Shown one piece after another: positions 1 to 8,489 of a stretch of 64,000 nucleotides of DNA. The first letter of the stretch is position 1. Every line of letters begins with the position of its first letter. Under the pieces are notes generated by a model. It was not told where the DNA came from, did no database searches, and saw only the letters and a program-made list of their open reading frames with translations. The translations under genes and the position numbers were made by a program. The stretch is from positions 992,001 to 1,056,000 of the forward strand of contig NZ_JACCBN010000001.1 of assembly GCF_013409505.1 (NCBI RefSeq), given 5' to 3'. This DNA comes from Actinomycetospora corticicola. Its GTDB lineage: Bacteria > Actinomycetota > Actinomycetes > Mycobacteriales > Pseudonocardiaceae.

Positions 1-477
1 GGCCTGCACCACCATGTCCACCGAGCCGTCGAGCAGGTTCGGGATGCGCTGCGCGGAGCTCTCGATGCGGAACCGCACGCGGGACGGATCGCCGAGGATC
101 GCGCGGGCCATCTCCCGGGCCACGGCGACGTCGAGCCCGGTCAGCTCGCCGGTGCGCGGGTCGCGGTAGCTCAGCGGGACCGTCGCCTGGTCGACCCCGA
201 CGATCAGGGCGCCCCGGGCCACGATCGCGGCCATCGTCGACCCCGCGGGCATGGCGCCGGGCGGCGGCGGGGGAGTGGGGGTGAGGCTCACGCGGGGGTC
301 GCCGCAGCTGGTGTCGCGCGCGGCGGTGGCCGGACCGGTGACCACCGTGGTGCCCGCGGGCACCGGGCGGACGGGCTCCACCGGCGTCGTCGGCGCCGCC
401 GACGAGCAGCCCGCGACGAGGGCGACGAGCAGCACGAGCAGGGCCGACCGGCGCCCCACCCGTCGGCCCGCCGTCAC
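1..477 (-). CDS. glnH: GlnH-like amino-acid-binding lipoprotein (C-terminus beyond window)
   Basis: Extracellular solute-binding protein of the glutamate/glutamine ABC type; only the first ~159 residues are in the window. The GTG start at 477-475 overlaps the TGA of glnX (GTGA). The N-terminus has a basic start, a hydrophobic stretch and a lipobox ending in Ala-Gly-Cys at about residue 25, so it should be a membrane-anchored lipoprotein. A Pro/Thr-rich linker and a DTSCGDP segment follow, then the typical SBP_bac_3 beginning (IVARGALIVGVDQ, LTGLDVAVAREMARAILG). In mycobacteria glnX-glnH-pknG form one locus in which GlnH senses Asp/Glu and signals through GlnX to the kinase PknG. The order here matches, so pknG is expected just left of the window (inference). 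Confidence 0.85.
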   Translation of the reverse strand, partial: MTAGRRVGRRSALLVLLVALVAGCSSAAPTTPVEPVRPVPAGTTVVTGPATAARDTSCGDPRVSLTPTPPPPPGAMPAGSTMAAIVARGALIVGVDQATVPLSYRDPRTGELTGLDVAVAREMARAILGDPSRVRFRIESSAQRIPNLLDGSVDMVVQA

Positions 478-1841
478 CGGTACTCCTGCAGCCGCGGCCA
501 CACGCCCGCGACGAGCCCACCGGCCGCCACGAGGGTCAGCAGCACGATGCCGAGGGGGAGGAGCAGCGTCGCCGCCCGGGCGGTGTCCGCGTCCCGGGCG
601 CTCGTCGTCGAGGTGGTGGCCACGGCGCGGTCGAGCGCGTCGAGGACCTGCTGCACCGAGCCCTGCCCGCCGTCGGCGCCGGCGGCGAGCGCGAGGGCCA
701 CGGCCTGGTCGTACTGCCCGCTGACGTCGAGCGTGCGGACCAGCTCGTGGACGACGATGCCGCGCCGCCCCGCGTCCTGGGCGGCCGTGGCGTCGTCGGC
801 CACCGGTCCGTCGCCCGCGGCGGTGCGCGCGCGGTCCAGCAGCCCCTCCCACCCGTAGAGGGCGATGCTGCGGCTCACGTAGTCCTGCTCGTAGGCGCCC
901 CCGGTCGAGCGCGCGACGAGCGTCAGGATCTCGTCGCTGCGGGACTGGAGCACGGCGACCCGGGCGGCGACGAGCTCCCGGTTCGGCTCCGCGCCGGCGT
1001 CGCGGGCGTTCGCCGTGGCGAGCGCACTCACCCCCAGGGCGACGACCGTCCACACCCCGAGCAGCGCCAGGGCCGCCCCGGCCACGACCACGCCCGGGGT
1101 GCGGCGCCGCTTCGTGGTGTGGGCGATCCGCCGGTGCAGCCGCCACGTCGCGAGGAGCGCGGCGAGGAGCACGAGGAGGGCGAGCACCGTCAGGACCCCG
1201 CCGTCCGCCCCGTCCTGGGCGTCGGCGAGCGCGGCGGACTGGAGGTCCCCGATCTGCTGGGCCGCCGGCAGCAGGTCCGTGCGCAGGAAGGCGGACGCCT
1301 CCCGCAGGTAGGCCGAGCCGTAGGAGAGGCCCTGTCGGTCGACGGCCCGGGCCGTCTCCACCAGCCCGGTGTAGGCCGGGAGCCCCTCGGTGAGGGTGGT
1401 GACCGCCGCCGCGTCCGCGCCGGTCCCGCTCGACGCGGCGCCGAGGACCGCCAACGCGCGACCCGCGGCGGCGAGGTCGGTCTGGTAGCGCAGGCGCAGC
1501 GTCGCCGGTTCGGCGGCGCCGAGCAGGAAGCCCTGCCCGGCGCTCGCGTCGGCGTCCGAGAGCGCGCGGTACAGCTCCTGCGCCGAGGCGGTGAGCGGCC
1601 CGCTGCGCTCCACGACGTCGTCCGCCGCCGCGCCGGTGCGCAGCGCGGCGACCAGCGCCAGCACCCCGGCCAGCAGCACCAGCAGCAGGGTGATCAGGCC
1701 GGCGCGCGCCAATTGGCCGACCCGCGTGGTGCGTCCGAGCTCGACGGCGGAGGCCACCCGCTCCCGCCAGGTGGGGGACGGCCCGGCGTCGGGAAGGAGC
1801 CCGGGCGCCGGCCGCTCCGAGGTGACGCTCACCGTGTCCAC
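474..1841 (-). CDS. glnX: GlnX-like transmembrane signalling protein
   Basis: Membrane protein of 455 residues, close to the size of mycobacterial GlnX (Rv0412c family). It has four hydrophobic segments at about 45-66, 213-232, 248-275 and 425-448. They enclose two predicted extracytoplasmic regions rich in helix-forming Ala/Asp/Leu, a chemoreceptor-like layout without a kinase domain. The GTG start at 1841 is preceded by GGGAGGGG. The gene overlaps glnH by 4 bp, so the two are translationally coupled. In the known system GlnX passes the amino-acid signal from GlnH to PknG, controlling 2-oxoglutarate metabolism. Assignment rests on size, topology and the glnH neighbour; no catalytic motif is expected. 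Confidence 0.8.
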   Translation of the reverse strand: MDTVSVTSERPAPGLLPDAGPSPTWRERVASAVELGRTTRVGQLARAGLITLLLVLLAGVLALVAALRTGAAADDVVERSGPLTASAQELYRALSDADASAGQGFLLGAAEPATLRLRYQTDLAAAGRALAVLGAASSGTGADAAAVTTLTEGLPAYTGLVETARAVDRQGLSYGSAYLREASAFLRTDLLPAAQQIGDLQSAALADAQDGADGGVLTVLALLVLLAALLATWRLHRRIAHTTKRRRTPGVVVAGAALALLGVWTVVALGVSALATANARDAGAEPNRELVAARVAVLQSRSDEILTLVARSTGGAYEQDYVSRSIALYGWEGLLDRARTAAGDGPVADDATAAQDAGRRGIVVHELVRTLDVSGQYDQAVALALAAGADGGQGSVQQVLDALDRAVATTSTTSARDADTARAATLLLPLGIVLLTLVAAGGLVAGVWPRLQEYR

Positions 1842-1920
1842 CCCCTCCCGTCGTGGTGTCGATCACCCTAGCCGAGGGGACCGACGACGTGGCCGGGTCG
1901 AGCGGGGGCGGGCCGCGGGC

Positions 1921-2538
1921 TCAGTACGGCGCGTAGGCCCAGCCGAGCGGCCGCTGGAAGAAGTCCACCGGCACGATGCCGACCTGGTGGTGGGCGCTGG
2001 AGGACACGACCCGGCCGTCGCCGAGGGAGAGCGCGACGTGTCCGTCGGAGGAGGTGTCGTAGAAGACCATCGCGCCGCGGGGGGCGTGGCGCCAGTCGCT
2101 GTGCTGCTGCTGCTGGGACTCCCAGTCCTGGATCGCGCTGGCGTAGTGCCCCTGGGTGCCGAAGGCGTTCTCGACGGCCCGCTCGCACCAGTTCTCGTAG
2201 TTCGTCGACCCGATCTTCGACTCGAACCGGTCGATCGCGGCGTCGATCTTCGTCGCCTGCGCCTGCATCCCGGCCGCCTTGGTCAGCTCCGGCACCGTTG
2301 CGGCCGCCGAGGTCGGCTCCGCGGACACCGGCGCCACCGCGGCGTTCCCGACGGCTGGGGTGCTCCCGGCGGTCAGGTGGAGGTCCGCGGCGACCGTGGT
2401 GATCGCGGGGGCGGAGATCGTCGTCGCGTGCGCGCCGATCCCGCCGAGGGCGGCAGCACCCACGGCGCCGGCGGCGATGCCGAGCACGGCGGTGAGCGGG
2501 TGGACGCCGAGGGACGGGGCGCCGAGGGCAGCGGTCAT
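1921..2538 (-). CDS. secreted NlpC/P60-like cysteine peptidase/amidase
   Basis: Protein of 205 residues with an N-terminal hydrophobic segment (about 13-36) acting as signal peptide or anchor, an Ala/Thr-rich spacer and a C-terminal cysteine-amidase fold. The putative catalytic Cys lies in NWCERAVENAFG (about residue 118) and the His in DGHVALSLGDGRVV (about 166). The arrangement resembles the NlpC/P60-like proteins of actinobacteria that cut or remodel cell-wall peptides. The region between them (DWRHAPRGAMVFYDT) is the usual strand before the His. The ATG start follows a GAGGTGACC ribosome site. It is divergent from uppP, another cell-wall gene, across a 204-bp gap. The substrate is not known from sequence; CHAP-type amidase is the alternative. 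Confidence 0.7.
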   Translation of the reverse strand: MTAALGAPSLGVHPLTAVLGIAAGAVGAAALGGIGAHATTISAPAITTVAADLHLTAGSTPAVGNAAVAPVSAEPTSAAATVPELTKAAGMQAQATKIDAAIDRFESKIGSTNYENWCERAVENAFGTQGHYASAIQDWESQQQQHSDWRHAPRGAMVFYDTSSDGHVALSLGDGRVVSSSAHHQVGIVPVDFFQRPLGWAYAPY

Positions 2539-2742
2539 GGTGCGGGGTCACCTCTTCCAGGCGGCGGACCGGTCGTGGGAGCGGGGGAACGTGACCGGGC
2601 CGTGATCCGACCGGGGCACTTTAGCAACCGAATCGTGATCCGCACGTCGACCCCGATTCCTTTCCGTGTCGGCGGGCGGAATTTTGCCGATTCTTTCCCG
2701 ATACGATTCGAAGGACGTCGTCGACCGAGAGGACCGTCATTC

Positions 2743-3753
2743 GTGTCGGCACATCTGAGCTGGCTGGAAGCTGCCGTCATCGGGGCGCTGCAGGGCGTCG
2801 CCGAATTGTTCCCGGTGTCCAGTCTGGGCCATTCGATCCTGTTGCCCGCGGTGCTCGGCGGCTCCTGGGCGCGCGATCTGGACGTCACCGCGAAGGACTC
2901 GCCCTATCTCGCCTTCGTGGTCGGCCTGCACGTCGCCACCGCGCTGGCCATGATCGTCTACTTCTGGCGTGACTGGGTGCGAATCCTCACCGGCCTGGTC
3001 ACCAGCGTCCGGGACCGCCGGGTGGAGAACGACGACCAGCGGCTCGCCTGGATGCTCGTCCTCGCGACGATCCCGGTCGGGCTCGCGGGGCTCGTCCTCG
3101 ACCAGCTCTTCCGCACGCTGCTCGCGAAGCCGGTGCCGACCGCCGCGTTCCTCGTGGCGAACGGGTTGCTGCTCATCGCCGTCGAGGAGCTCGCGCGACG
3201 CCGGGCCGGCGCGGCGGGTTCGGCGGGCGCGGCAGGCCCGGCGGGCGCGACGGGACCGGGGGCCGGGGCGGTGGACGCCCCGACCGTCCGGCTGGACGCC
3301 CCCACCCAGGTCCTGCGCGGCTCCCGGGTCGCCACGGCGACGACCCCCGAGGAGCAGGCCGACGCCCGGCTCGCCCGCCTGCCGCTGCTGACCGCGGTGC
3401 TGATCGGCGCCGCCCAGATCCTGGCCCTGCTCCCGGGGATCAGCCGCTCCGGCGCGACGATCGGCAGCGGCCTGCTGTCGAAGCTCTCCCACGAGGACGC
3501 CGCCCGGTTCGCGTTCCTCCTGGCGACGCCGGTGATCCTGGCGGCGGGGGTGCTCAAGCTGCCGGAGCTGTTCGGTCCGGCGGGCGACGGCATCCGCGGC
3601 CAGGTGCTGCTGGGCTCGGTGCTCTCCGGGGTCGGGGCGTACGTCTCGGTGCGCTTCCTGACCCGGTACTTCGAGCACCGCTCGATGCGCCCGTTCGGTG
3701 TCTACTGCATCGTCGCGGGCGCCGCGTGCCTCGCGTGGTTCACCCTGGCCTGA
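2743..3753 (+). CDS. uppP: undecaprenyl-diphosphate phosphatase UppP (BacA)
   Basis: Integral membrane enzyme (336 residues) that dephosphorylates undecaprenyl pyrophosphate to recycle the lipid carrier of peptidoglycan synthesis; it confers some bacitracin tolerance. Both family signatures are visible: the (E/Q)xxxE region Q17-E21 in ALQGVAELFPVSS with His30, and PGISRSGAT at 231-239 with the catalytic Arg235. The GTG start at 2743 has GAGAGGA upstream; the frame stays open further upstream but without family similarity. Odd: the cytoplasmic loop around residues 150-210 is enlarged by a low-complexity Gly-Ala-Pro stretch resembling collagen-like triplets. Convergent with the PemK-like gene. 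Confidence 0.93.
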   Translation: MSAHLSWLEAAVIGALQGVAELFPVSSLGHSILLPAVLGGSWARDLDVTAKDSPYLAFVVGLHVATALAMIVYFWRDWVRILTGLVTSVRDRRVENDDQRLAWMLVLATIPVGLAGLVLDQLFRTLLAKPVPTAAFLVANGLLLIAVEELARRRAGAAGSAGAAGPAGATGPGAGAVDAPTVRLDAPTQVLRGSRVATATTPEEQADARLARLPLLTAVLIGAAQILALLPGISRSGATIGSGLLSKLSHEDAARFAFLLATPVILAAGVLKLPELFGPAGDGIRGQVLLGSVLSGVGAYVSVRFLTRYFEHRSMRPFGVYCIVAGAACLAWFTLA

Positions 3754-3781
3754 GCCGTTCCCGCCGGTCGGTGCCGTCCGG

Positions 3782-4312
3782 TCAGTGCCACCCGTACGCG
3801 GAGCGCAGTTCGCCGGCGACCCGGTCGAAGCGGTCCTTCGGCATCACCGCGCCCTCCCGCCGGATGCCGTGCTCGGGCACCTCGAGCACGCGGTCGAGCC
3901 GCACGTAGGAGTCGCGGCCCTCGCGGTCCCAGGGCCCGGAGCCGATCGGGACCCAGTTCGCGTCGTCGGCCCGGTGGCCCTGCGAGGAGAGCATCAGCCC
4001 GAGCAGCTCCCCGGCCTCGGCGGCGCGGGCGACGACGAGCACCGGCCGGTCCTTGCCCTGCGAGGCGTCCTCCTCGAACGGCACCCAGGTCCAGACGATC
4101 TCGCCCGGGTCGGCGGCACCGTCGAGATCGGGGGCGTAGCTGATCTGCCGCGCGCGCTCCGAGGACGGCACCGTCCGGACACCGCCCGGCGCGGGCGGGC
4201 CCGCGGCGTCGCGCTGCCCCGGCCCCTTCTCCTCGGTCGAGGTCAGCATGTCCAGCCCGACCTGCAGTGCCTTGCCCACGAAGTCCCCGAATCCGGCCAT
4301 GGCGCACAGCAT
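3782..4312 (-). CDS. PemK/MazF-like family protein, solitary
   Basis: Protein of 176 residues. The C-terminal ~110 residues resemble the PemK/MazF-like family of actinobacteria: PGEIVWTWVPFEED, a KDRPVLVVAR strand that is the family's hallmark, then a GSGPWDREGRDSYVRLDRVLEV strand region. The first ~60 residues are a linker absent from classical MazF toxins. No antitoxin gene is adjacent: the neighbours are uppP (convergent) and an antiporter (divergent, 25 bp away). It is therefore probably a fixed chromosomal relative rather than an active toxin-antitoxin pair (inference). ATG at 4312 follows a GGGGG tract; an internal ATG at 4300 is an alternative start. Confidence 0.65.
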   Translation of the reverse strand: MLCAMAGFGDFVGKALQVGLDMLTSTEEKGPGQRDAAGPPAPGGVRTVPSSERARQISYAPDLDGAADPGEIVWTWVPFEEDASQGKDRPVLVVARAAEAGELLGLMLSSQGHRADDANWVPIGSGPWDREGRDSYVRLDRVLEVPEHGIRREGAVMPKDRFDRVAGELRSAYGWH

Positions 4313-4337
4313 GCCGAACGCCCCCTAGGGTCGGGCG

Positions 4338-5975
4338 GTGACGGTGCTCCTCGTGGTCGTCGGCGCCATGTCCGCCGCCGTGCTCCTGGCGGGGGCGGGC
4401 GACCGGTTGCGGCTGCCCTGGCCGGTCCTGCTCCTGCTGCTCGGCGCGGCGGCGGCCTTCGTGCCGGGGATCGAGGCCCCGGACATCGACCCGGAACTGA
4501 TCCTCCCGCTGTTCCTCCCGCCGCTGCTCTTCGCGACCGCGCAGCGCACCTCGTGGGCGCTGTTCCGCCAGCGCTGGCGGGCGATCGCCTTCCTCGCCGT
4601 GGGCCTCGTGGTGGCGACGGTGGCAGCGGTGGCGGGCACGCTGGTCGCCCTCACCGCGGTGCCGGTGGCCGCGGCGCTCGCCCTCGGCGCCGCCGTCGCC
4701 CCGCCCGACCCGGTCGCGGTCGAGGCCGTCGCCGGACCGCTGCGGGTGCCGCGCCGCCTCGTCGCGACCCTGCAGAGCGAGGGGCTGTTCAACGACGCCA
4801 CGTCGCTGGTCGTGTTCACCACCGCGATCGCCGCCGCGACGGCGGGCGGTGAGCTCGGCAGCGGGACGATCGTGCTGCGGTTCGTCTACGGCGCGGTGGT
4901 GGCGGTGGCGCTCGGGTTCGCCGCGGCGTGGCTCGTCCGCCGGCTGCTCGACCGGCTCACCGACGTCGTCGCCGGCAACGGGCTCACCCTCGTCCTGCCG
5001 TTCGCGGTGTACCTGGCCGCGGACGCGCTCGGCGCATCCGGCGTGATCGCCGTGGTGGTCACGGCGCTGCAGGTGCGCCAGCACGCCGACGCCGACGCCT
5101 CCGAGGCCCGCCTGACGGCGACGTCGTTCTGGAACGTCGTCGAGCTGCTCGTGACCGGGGTGGCCTTCGCCCTGATCGGGCTGGAGCTGCGCGCCGTGGT
5201 CGAGCAGGCCGACCGCTCGCTCGGGGAGATCCTCGCGCACGCCGCCGTCGTGTGTGTGGTCGTCGTCGGCGTGCGGGCGGCCTGGATGACGGTGACCTGG
5301 CTGGCCTACGCGCGGCAGGCCGCACGGCGGGGCGAGGAGCGCGCCCCGGCGACGGCGGCGGAGGCCGCGGTCCTGACGTGGGCGGGGATGCGGGGGCTCG
5401 CGACCCTCGCCCTGGCCCTCGCGATCCCGCTGACCCTCGACGACGGGAGCCCGTTCCCCGACCGGGCGGAGCTGGTCATCATCGCCTGCGCCGTGCTCGT
5501 GGTGACCCTGGTCGGGCCCGGTCTGACGCTGCCCTGGCTGGTCCGGTGGCTCGGGCTGCGGGAGGACGACGGGGTGGCGGCGGCCGCCGAACGCGACCTC
5601 GCCCTGCGTGCCCGCCGGGCGGCGCTCGACGAGCTGCGCACCGTCGACCGCGAGGCGCTCGGGGTCGACGACGAGCAGGGCGAGCAGGTCCTCGACGCCG
5701 TGCGCACCCGCTTCGGGCGGATCGGGCGGACCCTCGCGGGCGACGACGTGCCCCGGGCCGGCGCCACGGACGACGACGCCGACGAGGACTACCGCGAGCG
5801 CCTGGCCCGGCTCCAGCGGCGGCGCGACCAGTGGCAGCGCGTGCAGACCGTGGCGCTCGCCGCCGCCCGGCGCGAGGTCGTGGCCGCTCGCGCGGAGCCC
5901 GGCGTCGACCCGGAGGTCGCCGACCGGGTGCTCCGGCGGTTGGACGTGCGGACCCTCGGTGCCGGAGGCCTGTGA
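4338..5975 (+). CDS. CPA1-family Na+/H+ (monovalent cation) antiporter
   Basis: Membrane exchanger of 545 residues with about 12 hydrophobic segments followed by a ~130-residue charged cytoplasmic tail rich in Arg/Glu (from about residue 415). CPA1 signatures include the early LPPLLFATAQRTSW segment, the APPDPVAVEAV motif whose paired Asp/Pro region is the ion site, LFNDATSLVVF (the FND core), and WAGMRGLATLALALAIP near residue 350. Expected role: exchange of Na+ or K+ for H+ at the plasma membrane. GTG start, divergent from the PemK-like gene. Its TGA stop lies inside a 40-bp palindromic repeat (5972-6011) shared with the convergent dihydroxyacetone kinase gene. Confidence 0.88.
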   Translation: MTVLLVVVGAMSAAVLLAGAGDRLRLPWPVLLLLLGAAAAFVPGIEAPDIDPELILPLFLPPLLFATAQRTSWALFRQRWRAIAFLAVGLVVATVAAVAGTLVALTAVPVAAALALGAAVAPPDPVAVEAVAGPLRVPRRLVATLQSEGLFNDATSLVVFTTAIAAATAGGELGSGTIVLRFVYGAVVAVALGFAAAWLVRRLLDRLTDVVAGNGLTLVLPFAVYLAADALGASGVIAVVVTALQVRQHADADASEARLTATSFWNVVELLVTGVAFALIGLELRAVVEQADRSLGEILAHAAVVCVVVVGVRAAWMTVTWLAYARQAARRGEERAPATAAEAAVLTWAGMRGLATLALALAIPLTLDDGSPFPDRAELVIIACAVLVVTLVGPGLTLPWLVRWLGLREDDGVAAAAERDLALRARRAALDELRTVDREALGVDDEQGEQVLDAVRTRFGRIGRTLAGDDVPRAGATDDDADEDYRERLARLQRRRDQWQRVQTVALAAARREVVAARAEPGVDPEVADRVLRRLDVRTLGAGGL

Positions 5976-6011
5976 GCACTCAGTGGGGCTATCGGCCCAC
6001 CGAGTGCTCAC
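5972..6011. repeat. 40-bp palindromic repeat, copy A (terminator-like)
   Basis: Left arm GTGAGCACTCAGTGGGGC, loop TATC, right arm GGCCCACCGAGTGCTCAC; 16 of 18 positions pair. It contains the stop codons of both convergent genes (antiporter TGA at 5973-5975, dihydroxyacetone kinase TGA at 6010-6008). One of five related 18-4-18 elements in the window. A bidirectional terminator role is inferred from its position. Confidence 0.8.
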
Positions 6012-7654
6012 CTGGCGAGCGCAGCGAGCCACACCGTGACCGCCTCCGCCCCGGCGTCGCGGTGCCCCTGGACCCGGTCGCCGAGGTAGGACGAGCGACC
6101 ACGCCGGGGCGCCATCGTCTCGGTCGACGCCGCACCCTTCCGGGCGGCGTCGAGGGCGTCCGACGCGGACCCGGACGAGGCGAGCGTGGACGCCGCGGGC
6201 AGCAGGGCGTCGAGCATCGTGCGGTCCCCGGCCTTCGCCCCGCCGAGGTCGGAGACGCCGTCGGCGGCCGCCTGCAGCGCCGTCGCCCAGGTCCCGCCGT
6301 CGGCCAGGTGCTCCGCCGCGTGCAGCAGCCCCGTCGCGTAGAGCGGGCCGGAGGTGCCGCCGATCGCCCGCCGCAGGGTGGCGGCCAGCCCCTGGAGCAC
6401 CGCCACCGGGTCGTCCCAGCGGTAGGAGTCGAGCGCGTCGGTGATCGCGTCCGCCCCGCGGTTCAGCGAGGTGCCGAGGTCGCCGTCGCCGGTGGCGGTG
6501 TCCAGCTCGGTGAGGTGCGGCTCGGCCTCGCGGACCGCCGCGCACACGGCCTCGACCGCGTCCCGCATCCCCTCCGGCGCCGCGACCCCCGAGGACGTGG
6601 CCGCCGCCGCCTCCTCGGGGGCGTCCGGCACCAGCGCCACCCCGTCGGCCACGACGCCCGCGCCGGACGGCCACGCCGCCGAGCGGGCCGGGGCGTCGAG
6701 CAGCTCCAGGCGCGCGTCGTCGAGCCCGAGGACGGCGACGGAGAAGCCGGCCATGTCGATCGAGGACAGGAACGTGCCGGCCCAGGCCCGCTCCACGGTC
6801 ACGTCCCGCGCCGCCAGGTGCTCGAGCGCCCGGCGCAGCAGGATCGACAGCTCCATCGGCGGCGTCGCCCCCGTGCCGTTGACCAGCACCGCGACCCGGT
6901 CGCCCGCGCCGAAGCCGCGGTCGTCGCAGACGGTGTCGAGCACCTCGTCGACGAGCTCGTCGGCCGGGCGCAACGACTCGCGCCGCACCCCCTGCTCGCC
7001 GTGGATGCCCAGGCCGATCTCGATCTGGTCGGCCTCGAGGACGAAGCCGGGCTCACCCGCCGTCGGGACGGTGGCGGCCGAGAGCGCGACCCCCATCGTG
7101 CCCACCGCCGCCGCGGCGTCCCGAGCGGTCCGGGCCACCTCCTCCAGGGACGCCCCCGCGTCGGCGGCCGCGCCCGCCACCTTCGTCACGAACACCGTCC
7201 CGGCGAGACCGCGGCGCCCGGCGGTGACGTCGTCGTCGGCGTCGAGGGCGACGTCGTCCGCGACCGTCACCATCTCGCACGCGATCCCCTCGGCCCGGGC
7301 GAGCTGGGCGGCGAGCCCGAAGTTGAGCCGGTCGCCGGTGTAGTTCATGACGACGAGCAGCACCCCCGGGTGGTCGCGGAAGGCGCGGATGCCGGAGAGC
7401 ACGGCGTCGGCGGAGGGGGAGGCGAACACCTCGCCGCACACCGCGCCGGCGAGGTGGCCCGGGCCGACGTAGCCGGCGTGGGCGGGTTCGTGGCCCGAGC
7501 CGCCACCGGAGAGCACCGCGACCCGATCCGTCGGCAGGTCCGTCCGGACGAGCACGGTGGTGCCCTCGACGAGGGCCGCGCCCGGGGTGGACCGGACCAC
7601 GCCCTCGAGCGCCTGGCCCACCACGTCCCCGGCGTCGTTGATCAGCTTCTTCAC
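6008..7654 (-). CDS. dihydroxyacetone kinase, DhaK-DhaL fusion
   Basis: Single-chain kinase of 548 residues phosphorylating dihydroxyacetone (or a related triose). DhaK part: residues 1-~330, with LSGGGSGHEPAHAGYVG at 49-64 and the substrate-binding His218 in GLGIHGEQG that forms a hemiaminal with the ketone. DhaL part: from about residue 365, with TGDGDLGTSLNRG, GGTSGPLYATGLL, GGAKAGDRTMLDAL and GRSSYLGDR, the Mg-ATP site. GDGDLG replaces the GDGDHG seen in many DhaL subunits. The fusion is the ATP-dependent type, not the PTS-dependent three-subunit type. GTG start at 7654. The stop is inside palindromic repeat copy A. No PTS DhaM gene is adjacent. Confidence 0.9.
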   Translation of the reverse strand: MKKLINDAGDVVGQALEGVVRSTPGAALVEGTTVLVRTDLPTDRVAVLSGGGSGHEPAHAGYVGPGHLAGAVCGEVFASPSADAVLSGIRAFRDHPGVLLVVMNYTGDRLNFGLAAQLARAEGIACEMVTVADDVALDADDDVTAGRRGLAGTVFVTKVAGAAADAGASLEEVARTARDAAAAVGTMGVALSAATVPTAGEPGFVLEADQIEIGLGIHGEQGVRRESLRPADELVDEVLDTVCDDRGFGAGDRVAVLVNGTGATPPMELSILLRRALEHLAARDVTVERAWAGTFLSSIDMAGFSVAVLGLDDARLELLDAPARSAAWPSGAGVVADGVALVPDAPEEAAAATSSGVAAPEGMRDAVEAVCAAVREAEPHLTELDTATGDGDLGTSLNRGADAITDALDSYRWDDPVAVLQGLAATLRRAIGGTSGPLYATGLLHAAEHLADGGTWATALQAAADGVSDLGGAKAGDRTMLDALLPAASTLASSGSASDALDAARKGAASTETMAPRRGRSSYLGDRVQGHRDAGAEAVTVWLAALAR

Positions 7655-7775
7655 GCCGACGGGTTACCCGCGACGGTCACCCGTTCAGCCTCGACGTCAC
7701 CCCGTTGCGGTCGAACCGGTGGGTGTAGCCCGGACGGATCCTGGCAATGAGAACGTCCGCGACGACAGGAGGCCG

Positions 7776-8435
7776 ATGGGGATCCAGCTCGGGCCCGCCA
7801 CGGGAGCCCACCGTGCGGTGCGCCCCGGACCGTCGTGGCCCCGGATCGCCCTCGGGGCGGTCGCCCTGGTCGCGCTCGGCGTCGTCGTCGGTCTGCTCGT
7901 GGCCCCCCGTGCCCCCGAGGTCACCGTCCCCGCGCCGAGCACCGTGGTGACCTCGCCCGTCTCCTCGGCCCCGGCGAGCTCGCACCCGACGATGCTCGGT
8001 CAGGTGGTCCGGGTCGACTCCGGCGACGAGGTCGTGGTGCGGGTCGGCGACTCGGAGGCCGTCGTCGCCGTGCTCGGGATCAGCGCGCCCCGGTCGGCCG
8101 GCGCCCAGCGGGCGACGGGGGAGTGCGGCGCCGCCGAGGCGCTGCGGTTCGCCGACCGGACCCTGTCCGGGCAGACGGTCACGCTCGTGCCGGACCCGAC
8201 CGTCCCCGAGGTCGACGACGCCGGCCGCCGCCTCGCCTACGTCGTGCTGCCCTCGCAGCTCAGCTACACCGACGCGGCGCTGCTCGCGGGTGTCGTCGCC
8301 GCGGACACCACCCGCAGGCTCTGGTACGCGCCGGTCTTCGCCCGCGAGCAGGCCGAGGCCGTCGCCGACGACCGCGGCATCTGGGGTGCCCCGTGCCGCG
8401 CCGAGCCGGGGCAGCCCTTCCCGGCGGAGCGCTGA
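7776..8435 (+). CDS. membrane-anchored staphylococcal-nuclease-fold protein, probably inactive
   Basis: Protein of 219 residues starting at an ATG with CAGGAGG in good position. A hydrophobic anchor lies at about 24-45, followed by a Pro/Ser/Thr spacer and an SNase-like domain from about residue 73 (VVRVDSGDEVVVRVGDSEAVVAVLGISAPRS, later DDAGRRLAYVVLP, YTDAALLAGVVAA and an RGIWG end). In active SNases the corresponding segment reads like RLIGIDTPE; here Arg, Asp and Glu are replaced, so catalysis is doubtful. Two Cys (in GECGAAEAL and APCRAE) could form a disulfide outside the cell. Role unknown; calling it a nuclease would overstate the evidence. Confidence 0.6.
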   Translation: MGIQLGPATGAHRAVRPGPSWPRIALGAVALVALGVVVGLLVAPRAPEVTVPAPSTVVTSPVSSAPASSHPTMLGQVVRVDSGDEVVVRVGDSEAVVAVLGISAPRSAGAQRATGECGAAEALRFADRTLSGQTVTLVPDPTVPEVDDAGRRLAYVVLPSQLSYTDAALLAGVVAADTTRRLWYAPVFAREQAEAVADDRGIWGAPCRAEPGQPFPAER

Positions 8436-8489
8436 GGCTTCCCGACGACGGGTCGGTGCGGGTCGGTGCGGGTCGGTCATGATGTCCCC

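Noticed and set aside
2539-2742. A c-di-AMP (ydaO-type) riboswitch upstream of the NlpC/P60-like gene.
   Set aside because: These switches often precede cell-wall hydrolase genes in actinobacteria, but I could not align the conserved ydaO core in this short leader.
3782-4312. A toxin-antitoxin operon around the PemK-like gene.
   Set aside because: No small partner gene overlaps or precedes it; both neighbours are unrelated and on the opposite strand.
3702-6674. A 990-codon open frame on the minus strand opposite the antiporter gene, and similar very long frames (for example 4928-7750 plus, 14774-17521 plus).
   Set aside because: They are Arg/Gly/Pro/Ala-rich, lie opposite or out of frame with genes that have clear motifs, and show no domain. 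Such frames are expected by chance in >70% GC DNA.
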